Positions 52,819-61,589 of a stretch of DNA of 64,000 nt are shown one piece after another. Under the pieces are notes generated by a model that worked only from the letters and a program-made list of their open reading frames with translations, searched no databases and had not been told where the DNA came from. Positions within the stretch are counted from its first letter, which is position 1, and the number at the start of each line of letters is the position of its first letter. The position numbers and the translations under genes are program-made. Origin of the DNA: Ichthyophis bannanicus (Eukaryota > Chordata > Amphibia > Gymnophiona > Ichthyophiidae); NCBI GenBank assembly GCA_033557465.1, contig CM066045.1, forward strand, positions 137,165,596-137,229,595. Direction: 5' to 3'.

Positions 52819-55800
52819 TTATTTATTTTATTTATTTAGCTGTATTTATATCCCGCTTTTCACCAGGTCAAAGCGGTGGAACATACAATAATCAATTACA
52901 AGGGTTTGGGGCCATCACCTGGTGGCCAACAATAATGATTCTTAACAATTACTTGGGACGTAGACATAGACATTGTGTTATGGTTACATATGACATATGT
53001 TCAGGGGGACGAGATATGGTGGTTGGGAGGGAGTCAGTGGTGGGTGCTTGTCTCTGGTCCGAGGAATTCTTGGAATAGTGCAGTTTTAAGTTGTTTTCTG
53101 AAGGATAAGAGGTCTGTGTTGCTTCTGATGTGATTTGGTAGAGAGTTCCAGAGGGATGGTGCATATAGTTTGAAGGCTCTGTTGCAGGTCCGTTGATTGT
53201 ATTTCGTTCTTTTGTGTGGGATGGTGAGGGAGTTATTGATGGTTTGTCTGGTTGTCCTGTTGTGGGCTGGCTGAGGCAGAAGGGTGCGGAGCTGGGAGGT
53301 TTGAGTTTGGTAGAGAGCTTTGTGGGTGAGTAGGGCGGATTTGTATTTGATTCTTGCTTCTAGGGGGAGTATGTGTAGCTCCCTCAGGACTGGGGTGATA
53401 TGGTCCTGTTTTTTTGCATTCTTGATAATTCTTACTGTGGTGTTTAAGGCAATTCGAAGTGGGTTGGTATGAGTCGCTGGAAGTCCATGGTATATTATAT
53501 TGCAGTAGTCCAGGTGGGCGAGTGTCAAGGCTTGCATCACTGTTCTGAAGTCCTGTGGTTCAAGAAGAGGTCTGAGGCGTTGTACTGTTTTAGCTTTGTG
53601 GTAGATTGTTGCGGTGGTTTTTTTGATCTGTTGATTGAGTGTGAGTGCTTGGTCTATGATGATTCCCAGGTATCTTATTTGTGGTTGTATTTGTATTTTT
53701 GTGGTTCCAATGTCGAGGTGTGTAGGTGGCGTGAAGTCTAGGTCCTTTGTTACTATGAGGGCTTCAGTTTTCTTTATGTTGATGGATAGGTTGTTCTTTT
53801 GTAGCCAGCTGGATACCTCGGTGAAGCATTCCGATAGGTGTTTATTGGTTGGGTTGGATGTTGTGATTGGAGCATAGAGCATTATGTCGTCCGCATAGAT
53901 ATGGTAGTTAATGTTGTATGTGCGTATGATTGAGCAGAGTGGCTGCAGGTAGATGTTGAAGAGCATGGCAGATAATGTGGATCCTTGGGGTACTCCTTGG
54001 TGTTGCTGGAACGGGGGGGAGGTTGATAGGTTTGTGCGGATCAGTTGTTGTCTATTGGTCAGGTAGGAACGGAACCATTGGAGTACGTTGTCTTTGATGC
54101 CGATTACTTGTAGTCTGTGTATGAGGATGTTGTGGGAGATGGTGTCGAAGGCAGCCGATATGTCCAGGAAGATCATGGCATATCCAGAGTGCTTGGCTTG
54201 AGTTCCCATGAGGAGGGTGTTCATTAGCGACGTCATGAGGGTCTCGACTCCGTGGAGTGGACGAAAGCCATGTTGTGGGTCCAATATGTTGTTAGCATCT
54301 AAATGTTCTTGGAGTTGTCTCTGGACTACCTTCTCAATGAGTTTGGTGGTAAACGGGAGGCTTGCTATAGGTCTGTAGGAGGTGGGTTCGAGGGGATCCA
54401 GGTTGTGTTTCTTTAGGGTTGGTCGGATGATTGAAGTTTTAAGGAGATCCGGCATGCGTCCTTGGCTGAGGGATTCGTTAACAATGCGGGTTAATGGTGT
54501 GCTCAGGTCATCTTTTGTTTTCTTTATCCATTCTGTAGGACAGGGGTCTAGTGGGGAGGTGGTGGTATTTAGTCGAGAGATGGTGGATGATATTTCCTCT
54601 TTTGTGACTGTTTCGAATGTGTTCCAGTCTCTGTCTGTGGTGATGGGGTGGTTTGCTGTTGTTGTCTCTGCGTTCAGTTGTGGATTCTGGGGGTGTTGAA
54701 ACTGCTTGTAATGTTGTGCTAGTAGTTCAGGTGGGATGTTTGGTAGTTGGTCGGAGTGGTTGGGTGCTTTTGTCAGTTGTTTGACAACATTGAAGAGTTC
54801 TTGTGGTTTGTTTATTGACGTGTTTATGATCTTTGTGTGGTAAGCCTTTTTTGCTTTGTCCGTTTCTGTGTGGTATGTGTCCAATTCGTATAAGTAATTC
54901 TTTTTGTCGTCCCCTTTATTGTTTTTTCTCCATTTTCTTTCTGCTCTTCTGAGTTTGGTCTTCAGCTTCCGTAGATTGGGTGTGAACCATCGAGCTTTTG
55001 CAGAGGTGTGTCTGGGTTTAGTCTTGTTTGTTGTGCTGGCTGCAGCGAAGATTGTGGCGTTCCAGTTGCGGACTAGATCGTCAATATTGCTGGATTTTGT
55101 TTGGAGTTCAGGTAGGGTTTGTGCCAGGAAATCTTCTTTGATGAACGTTTTAAATCTTCTTGTGTGTTTGTTCTCCATGCTGTTCGTGTGGTGGTAGGTG
55201 TGGGATATGCTGATGATGTGGTGGTCAGACCATGGTACGTGTGTGATCTCGGGGTTCTTGCATGAGATGGCGGTTTGGGAGTTTAGGAATATGAGGTCCA
55301 ATGTGTTTCCTTTTTCGTGCGATGGTTCGTGTATGATCTGTGATAGGTTCATTGCTTCCATAGCATTGATGAAGTTTTCTGCTTGCTTGTCTTGGAGAGA
55401 TGGGAGATTAAAGTCTCCTAGGATTATTTGCTCTTTTGTGGAGATGGTGCTCTCAGATATGTGTTGAAGTATCCTTGTTAGATCAGTGCTTTGGGTGGGT
55501 GCTCGGTAGACTAGGCAGAGTGAGAGGTGCTTATTGGTGAGGGTGAGTATGTCCGCTTCATTGGTTGTTTCTGATGCGTGATGCCTGAGGTGAAGGTCGG
55601 TTTTTGCTATGATGGCTACGCCGCCTCCTCTGGTGTGTGTTCGGGAGCAATGTTGAAGGCTGTATCCTGTCGGTGTCAGTTGGTTCATGATCACTGTGTC
55701 TGTGTCCGTTAGCCAGGTTTCTGTTATGCATAGGATGTCCATCTTTTGGGTTTCGATCAGATCGTGTAGCATGTGGTATTGGTTTCTGACCGATCGAGCA

Positions 55801-56289
55801 TTAATTAGTGAAATGGATAGGGGGTTGCTGTTCGGGGGGTGGGGATGTAGGTTGTTGTGTGTGTCGTTTGGGTGGTGGTCTGTGTGTGGGGGGGGGTTGT
55901 AGATGCTGGTGGTTTGGATGGTTGTGGTGCTTGGTCCGGGTAGGTTGGTGAGTGTGACTGCAGGGGGGGGGGGGGGTAGATGGCCAGGAGGGGTGACAGG
56001 AGGTATATGGGAGCTAGGAATGGTGGCATGGTTTGTAGGCGTACCTTAATGTAGTTTGTAGGTATGCTTGGTTTCTTGATGTGCTTTTTGCTGAGGTGAT
56101 TTCCGTGTTCTTTTGGGTTTTTTGTTGCTTTTTCGTTGCCTTCTGGAGTTCCGGTGGGTTCTTTCGGGGGGTCCGTCCTTCTTTATGTTGGTTCTGCTTG
56201 TGTGCGCCTTTGTGCCGCGCCAAAGGGCCCTCTGGCGAGGCCCCGCCCTGTAGGGGCGCCGCTTTAATGCTGTCCGGGGCTGGAGGCTG
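52819..56289 (-). mobile_element. L2-like LINE, apparently full length, in DIRS F gag
   Basis: 3471 bp flanked by the 8-bp direct repeat AGAAAGAT (52811-52818, 56290-56297). The minus-strand 5' end is GC-rich (56100-56289) and could hold the promoter. ORF2 is intact, and the 3' end reads AGCGGGATATAAATACAGCT then AATAAATAAAATAAATAAA. Removing the element restores the gag frame (CRK then MTKRSLQNRA). Confidence 0.9.
53034..55772 (-). CDS. L2-like LINE ORF2, intact endonuclease-RT
   Basis: 912 codons from the first ATG; the frame is open upstream (ISLINARSVRNQYH), so the true start is earlier. Endonuclease motifs: INARSVRNQ, LCITETWLTDTDT, IILGDFNLPSLQD, GNTLDLIFL and VPWSDHHII. RT motifs: YRPIASLPFTTKLIEK, LDISAAFDTISHNILIHRLQ, GVPQGSTLSAMLFN and the catalytic YADDIMLYAP. 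The C-terminus reads LYAPSLWNSLPNHIR, FRKQLKTALFQEFLGPE. No internal stop. ORF1 was not identified; Lys- and Pro-rich frames (55805-56223) are candidates. Confidence 0.9.
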   Translation of the reverse strand: MLHDLIETQKMDILCITETWLTDTDTVIMNQLTPTGYSLQHCSRTHTRGGGVAIIAKTDLHLRHHASETTNEADILTLTNKHLSLCLVYRAPTQSTDLTRILQHISESTISTKEQIILGDFNLPSLQDKQAENFINAMEAMNLSQIIHEPSHEKGNTLDLIFLNSQTAISCKNPEITHVPWSDHHIISISHTYHHTNSMENKHTRRFKTFIKEDFLAQTLPELQTKSSNIDDLVRNWNATIFAAASTTNKTKPRHTSAKARWFTPNLRKLKTKLRRAERKWRKNNKGDDKKNYLYELDTYHTETDKAKKAYHTKIINTSINKPQELFNVVKQLTKAPNHSDQLPNIPPELLAQHYKQFQHPQNPQLNAETTTANHPITTDRDWNTFETVTKEEISSTISRLNTTTSPLDPCPTEWIKKTKDDLSTPLTRIVNESLSQGRMPDLLKTSIIRPTLKKHNLDPLEPTSYRPIASLPFTTKLIEKVVQRQLQEHLDANNILDPQHGFRPLHGVETLMTSLMNTLLMGTQAKHSGYAMIFLDISAAFDTISHNILIHRLQVIGIKDNVLQWFRSYLTNRQQLIRTNLSTSPPFQQHQGVPQGSTLSAMLFNIYLQPLCSIIRTYNINYHIYADDIMLYAPITTSNPTNKHLSECFTEVSSWLQKNNLSINIKKTEALIVTKDLDFTPPTHLDIGTTKIQIQPQIRYLGIIIDQALTLNQQIKKTTATIYHKAKTVQRLRPLLEPQDFRTVMQALTLAHLDYCNIIYHGLPATHTNPLRIALNTTVRIIKNAKKQDHITPVLRELHILPLEARIKYKSALLTHKALYQTQTSQLRTLLPQPAHNRTTRQTINNSLTIPHKRTKYNQRTCNRAFKLYAPSLWNSLPNHIRSNTDLLSFRKQLKTALFQEFLGPETSTHH

Positions 56290-56297
56290 AGAAAGAT

Positions 56298-57212
56298 GAC
56301 TAAGAGGAGCCTGCAGAATAGAGCTGCAAAACTCGGTACCCTTTTTGCCGCTGACACGATGTCAGTTGAATCGACGTCTTCCAGGGCTTCATCTTCCTCC
56401 CATGGATCTCAGGTAACTAAACCTAAGTCTTTTAAGACTGGCTGGTCCTCAAAGGGTAGATCATTTTCTAAGCATCGAGATGCCATTGGCGTTGCCCTCA
56501 AGGAAAGTTCACCAGCAAAACAGTCCCAGCGGGAGACCCTCTGTTTCCAAAGCATTAACTGGATTCCAGAATGTTCCAGAGGCTTCAACCTCTGCAGAAC
56601 TACTGGTGCCATGTTCTGGGGTTGTAGCCACTTCCACCAGTACCGACAGCCAGACATCGGAAAAAGCGATGGATCAGAGATTCCTTGCTATCGAACCCAG
56701 TCTAGCGGCTCTTAGCAACTTCGGTACCACTAAGACCGCTATAGACGGTTCCACAGGTGCCGGTACCGAGTGCACCTGCCTCGGCAGGTATGCTTCCGCC
56801 CATACCGATCCTTGAGTCTATAGCTCAGGCATCAAAGGGCCAGTACCGAGACACCCCGATACCGACTTCGAGCCAGTACCGAGCGTTGCACGAACACCGG
56901 TCACCGAGATACTTCGAATCTTACAATTCCAATGATTCTGATGACTTTGCCGGTACCAGAGCAAACCTTCCAGAGGATCCATCTCCTTATCCTCAACGCA
57001 GAATGTCTCCTCCAGAAGACATGTCCTTCCAGGATTTCATACGTGATGTAGCTCGAGGTCTTGTAATCATGGTGACTCCAGAGAAGGCACCCAGGGCAGA
57101 AGAATTGGAAATTCTTCAATACCGTAAAGCTCCTAAAGAGGCAGCTACCCTGCCCATTCATAGGATCTTACAAGATCTTATGTTCAAAATGTGGGAAAAT
57201 CCTTTCCTTATC
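56298..57212 (+). pseudogene. DIRS F gag, second part
   Basis: Resumes MTKRSLQNRAAKLGTLFAAD and a Ser-rich stretch (SRASSSSHGSQ). After shifts it reads RRMSPPEDMSFQDFIRDVAR, LVIMVTPEKAPRAEELE and IHRILQDLMFKMWENPF. It stops where DIRS G begins. It shares no close sequence with gag of A to E but has the same layout. Confidence 0.7.
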
Positions 57213-58110
57213 TCCAGTTTTAGTCCTCAACCTCTGGGACATGAACCTCCTCCTGCAGCTTGGAGACTGGGCATGTCAAAAACTCATGGCATCACTGGAT
57301 ATAGCCTGCTGGTCTCTCCCATCAGCCCCCAGTGTGTCCAGTCAACCTGCAGCAGGAGGACGTAGTGAGCCTAGCTTCTGGGCTCACTTGGGGGAACAGA
57401 TAAGGAGCATTTAGTGTGACAAATTCTATTCTGATTTTACTTTTGATTTTTAACTTTTACTTTTAATTCAGTTACCATTGGTTAATTGGCAATCAGAGAT
57501 TAGTTCCCTTTAGTTGTTAGGAACAAATTTCCTTATATTCACAGTAATTTTAAATTTGAGCCTGGCCCTTTAAATTAGTAGCAGCTCTCGCCTTCCCTCC
57601 TTGTCAGTTATTTTCACTTGCTGCAGGCATTTGCAGGTGCGGATCTCTCTCCCTTGACGGTACGAGAAAGAGCTCCAATACCCGTACAGCCACACTGAAT
57701 CTGTGTGAGACGGAGCCTCTCCTTTGCTGCGGTATTTTACTTTTACTCTGTGGAACTGGCTGAGTGGTCCTCGCCGCAGCTGCCAGGCGCATCAACACGG
57801 CTTGAGGATCGGATGAATTCAAGGCGGTAAGAGCAGGCTGTGTGGCTTTCGGCCCTGCAGGTAAGGCCTTCGGGCTCTGTCAGTCTGCTGAGGCCTCCTT
57901 TTTGCAGCGGCGGCTGTTCTTGGTGCCAAAATTCGTTGGCAAAGGGGCGGCCATTTTCTCTGTAGGTATTTGGACCGCATGGCGAGAGTTGCAGTGAGCT
58001 GCCTGTGTGAGGAAGACGACAGGCAGAATAGCTAGATTTTTAGGTCTAGTGTTTCTTTTTTTTGTTTGTAGGTTTTTTTGAGGCTCGGGGGGGGGTTCCT
58101 CACCTTAAGG
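57213..58110 (+). mobile_element. DIRS G, 5' end only
   Basis: The left terminal repeat (57213-57370) matches DIRS E at 39683-39830, including CCTCCTGCAGCTTGGAGACT and CACTGGATATAGCCTGCTG. A leader follows to about 58110. No gag or later genes; the right boundary is not clear. Confidence 0.8.
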
Positions 58111-59489
58111 GGGCTGTTGTCAGTCCTCTTTATTTTTAAGTTTATTCTTTTATTCTCAGTTTTGGCATTGATCTCTGATGCCACATATTCTTTCCCTCCT
58201 AATCATGTCTCTGAGGAGCATATGTTAAGTCCAGGGATATTAGGAAAATTGCCAGCTTTTAGGTTCAAGAGTAGAGCCCTAACTTGTAGTTGGAAGGAGG
58301 GACAGGCTGGAAGTGTGCTTTGGGTAACTTTCACTATAGAATACACAAAACGCCTGTGGTTTCACAGGGACAGGTTTAGGAAACCTTAGGATATAAAAAA
58401 ATATATAATAACAGTTAAACTGTCAACCAAGAAGTGCCTGTGCTACGGTCTATGGCCACCAGAGGGCAGCTGTTACACTCAATAGTGCCTCTCTGTAACC
58501 ATGTGTATGCAGCCATCTTCAGATTGATCATTCTCTGCAAGTCAGGGAAGAAATAACCACAGGGCCACCTCATGGGCACTCAGGGGTTAGTGACTAAACA
58601 AGCAACTGTAATGTTCTGCAAATCAAGATTATATGACCAAGATTTAAAGCTCTTAACTTCTGTATCGTTTGTCGGGCTCTGGTGCCCTAAAGGCCACTGG
58701 ATGGCAGCGCTGCTCATGAATCACATATAGTATTCAGTGCCCCCATCCCGGGGGGGGAGACGGGTAAAATAAGAAATCGTATTCCTCATCAGGTTCACAC
58801 AGGCAGCACCTCTAAGACCTCTGACTTACAAGGTTGTCGGTGTATCCCACTGCAATTTCTCAGACTGCAGGAAGGCTTGGGGGGGGGGGGGTGCCTGTGT
58901 GTTTCATAGCTCCACTTAGCATGCCCTTCCCAGGAAATTCTCATCTATTTCTAGAGCCTGTGCTGTCAGAGCAGGGTTTTAAGCACTTAGCAGGGGCACT
59001 GACCCGTCTGTGCCATCTTGCTAAAGGGCCCGTGCTGAGGGTGAAAAGAAGGACGTCTAGGTAGCACAGTCTGGGGCTTAGCACTCCAGTGCACTGGAAG
59101 GTTTCATAGAGGAAGTCAATACTCTGTATATGCTCCATGCATTCAGCCTATGTTCAAGCATCACCCATATATGTAGATGTGCATTTTGTAAGTGCTCACA
59201 ATTGCTTAGGCATGATTTTTGGGTGCACTCTTTGCCGAGTGAGACTGCATTTCTTTGCTCAGACTGTATTATCAGACTAAGGTAATTTTTCCAGTAATGG
59301 GGGGATGTCGATTGTAATAAAGTGCGTGAGATCCTCATGGTGTTACATGGGGTTGGAGATGCAGTCGTGGGATCTGCTGTGGAGTGAGCTACAGTGTCCC
59401 AGTCACCAGTTTCCCTTTCTCTTTGTGCTTTGCTCCCAGATCCTAGCCCCTCTTTCTCTCTGATGTCCAGCACGCAAGATCCCCGGTCC
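58111..59489 (+). other. REXO2 intron 5 spacer with CTCF-like sites
   Basis: No coding signal or named repeat. Two sequences resembling CTCF motifs lie at 58456-58470 (CCACCAGAGGGCAGC) and 58694-58708 (CCACTGGATGGCAGC). G homopolymers at 58750 and 58879. Confidence 0.5.
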
Positions 59490-59945
59490 ACTTCACACCT
59501 CCACTCCTCAATACCTGGCTGACCTCATCCACTTTCACACTCCCAGACACACTCCCCGTTCCTTTCATCTCAACCGTCTCACACTACCCCCTCCCTCCCT
59601 AGCCCACCTGCACTCTACCCGTTCCTCAGCTTTTTTTTTTTTCTAGGCCCTGCCCTCTGGAACTCCCTTCCCAACACCCTCCGCCTGGAACATCATCACC
59701 CTACCTTCAAGCTGGATCTAAAGACTCACCTTTTCTCCCTTGCCTTTGGCCCTCCCTCCTCTCACCCCTAACCTTTTTTCCTATACCCTTTGATATCAAC
59801 CTGCTCTCCCATTTTCTCTCTACAAAGTAATTGTAACTTTCTTTCTACTTTTCCTGCCTTGTGCCTTGCTGTTACTGTAATATTTTATTATCATTGTAAA
59901 CCGCTCTGCTATTTTGAAGGGCGGTCAATCAAATCAATAAACATA
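59490..59945 (+). mobile_element. L2-like LINE 3' fragment
   Basis: The C-terminal text RHTPRSFHLNRLTLPPPS then AHLHSTRSSAF matches RYTPRSFHLHRLALPSPS of the LINE at 4473-7625. The tail is TTGTAAACCGCTCTGCTATT and AATAAACATAAAC. A T run disrupts the frame. Confidence 0.85.
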
Positions 59946-60124
59946 AACTGGACAATCTATTCTCAGCCTTTTCTCAATGCTGGCAGAAGGACTGAGAGAG
60001 CGAGAAAGGAAGACCAGGAACCAGCACCAGCTCTGATGTCTCTCCACTGCCAGTGTTTGCTACGGTCACCTATTCCCAGTCAGTTATTTGAGTATACTGA
60101 TTGCCTACAGGTCAGGGTGGCATA

Positions 60125-60345
60125 CAGTCGATTACGGTATTGCTATTTCCCTTGTCCCTGAAGGGCTCACAATTTGTTTTGGTACCCGAGGCAGAGGGTT
60201 GTCGCTTAAAGGCCAGAAGGACCTCCTGTGGCACCAGAAACCCCAGTTTTTATGGCCCAAGGTTGGTGGTCTCGATTGGAATTCAAACCCTTGGTCCTCT
60301 GGCAACTTGCTTCAACCACTAGGCCGCACTGCTCCATGTGAGCTA
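60125..60345 (-). repeat. tRNA-derived SINE with MIR-like 3' part
   Basis: The minus strand begins with an A-box-like GGCCTAGTGGTTGAAGC and a B-box-like GGTTTGAATTCC. It ends with the core ATTGTGAGCCCTTCAGGGAC. Pol III boxes mark it as a tRNA-related SINE, not a tRNA gene. Confidence 0.72.
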
Positions 60346-60424
60346 GCCACAGGGCCATAGGGCCAGGCGCATCCTGTTACTTCCAAGGCAGAGACCTTGG
60401 GGAGGTTCCATTCATAAGGATAAG

Positions 60425-60482
60425 AGAAATGCCATACTGGGTCAGACCAAGCTCTTTCAGGTCCAGTATCCTGTTTCCTAGG
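60425..60482 (-). repeat. CR1 3' tip (minus strand)
   Basis: The reverse of GGTCTGACCCAGTATGGCAT, the end of the CR1 copies at 22548 and 49992; only about 55 bp remain. Confidence 0.7.
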
Positions 60483-60485
60483 GTA

Positions 60486-61330
60486 TTTATTTATTTAACA
60501 GTTTTTTTATATGCCGTCTTTCTGCGATTCAAGACGGTTTACATAGAACATAGCAAGGCAGTATATTTCAACTGTTTACAATGGAACAAACGTAACAAGG
60601 GTAAATAGGTATAAATGTGAAACTTTTTTTTACAGTAAACAACTATTTACATAGGAATATACGGTTACAGCGATAAAGGACTGAGGACTATGGAGGTAGG
60701 GAAAAATTCCAGGAAGAGATGAGTTTTTAGCTTCTTCCGGAACTTGGAGTGGTCATAGCAGTTTCGTAGATCATGAGGTAGGGCATTCCATAAGGAAGGG
60801 GCATAGAGGGAGATGGAACGGTTACATGTAGTTTGATTGCAATGTCTTTTATTTGTTGGGATGGTAAGGAGGTTTTTGGTAAAGGGGCGGTGTGTTCTGT
60901 TGATAGATAGGAGTGAGGAGAGGCAAGGAGCAGACTCATTGGAGATGATTTTATGTATGAGGGTAAGTACTTTGAATTTGACTCTGGATTGAATGGGGAG
61001 CCAGTGGAGATTGTGGAGGATAGGTGTGATGTGAGATCATCTATGGTGGTTCGTTATGAGACGAGCTATTGTGTTCTGGGCTATTTGGATAGGTTGTATG
61101 CTGTTCTTGGGAAGACCATGGTAGATAAGGTTACAGTAGTCAAGAGAACGGATTGTAAGGGCCTGGCAGACAGTGCAGAAGGAATCAGGGTTTAAGAGAG
61201 TTTGCAGGTTCCTTAGAGTATGTAATTTTGCATATATGTGAGGTTCCGGTCAAGGATAATACCAAGGTATTTCACTTGTTTTTTTTATGGAGAGAGAGAG
61301 ATCTCCAATAGTAAGGGTTGGAGGTGGGGT
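60486..61330 (-). mobile_element. L2-like LINE 3' fragment (minus strand)
   Basis: The minus strand ends ATGTAAACCGTCTTGAATCG with an ATAAATAAATA tail. Upstream text includes PLPYGMPYLMIYETAM and SSGRS(K)KLKTH, an L2-like C-terminus. The upstream end abuts a GTATAACGCGCAC repeat at 61331. Confidence 0.75.
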
Positions 61331-61435
61331 ACCGTATTTATTCGAGTATAACGCGCACACGTGTATAACGCGCACCCCTAATTTTCGATTAAAAATCGGT
61401 ATAAAATTTTGTTTCACTTTTTCTCGGCTCAGACC
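61331..61435. repeat. MITE-like end with duplicated GTATAACGCGCAC
   Basis: Contains ACCGTATTTATTCGAGTATA and two copies of GTATAACGCGCAC 18 bp apart. It resembles the end of a DNA transposon, but no inverted partner is seen nearby. Confidence 0.4.
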
Positions 61436-61589
61436 AAGCATTGTAAGTGACAAACGTTGTTGAACACGTGCGGCCATGATAAAAATCATTTCTCCAGGAC
61501 CAAGCAGGAAGTCAGTCCTCACATATGGGTGACGTCGACGCCGAAGGAGCCCTCGCGGAGCAATTTTCCCCAGCTTTCAAAGAAAGCCT

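Larger units (their letters stand above)
52277..57212 (+). mobile_element. DIRS retrotransposon F (5' part only)
   Basis: The left end TCTCCAGGAACAAGTAGG aligns with TCTCCAGGACCAAGCAGG of copy H at 61493. A leader and gag follow; there is no RT, RH, MT or recombinase. Gag is split by an L2-like LINE and then cut off by the left end of DIRS G. A different subfamily from A, C and E, grouped with H. Confidence 0.8.

Noticed and set aside
53469..55902. Several plus-strand open frames opposite the L2-like ORF2
   Set aside because: They are reverse-strand shadows of an intact 912-codon minus-strand ORF and contain no motif.
60310..60345. A tRNA gene on the minus strand
   Set aside because: A- and B-box-like sequences occur, but no cloverleaf can be drawn and the 3' part is a MIR-like SINE core.
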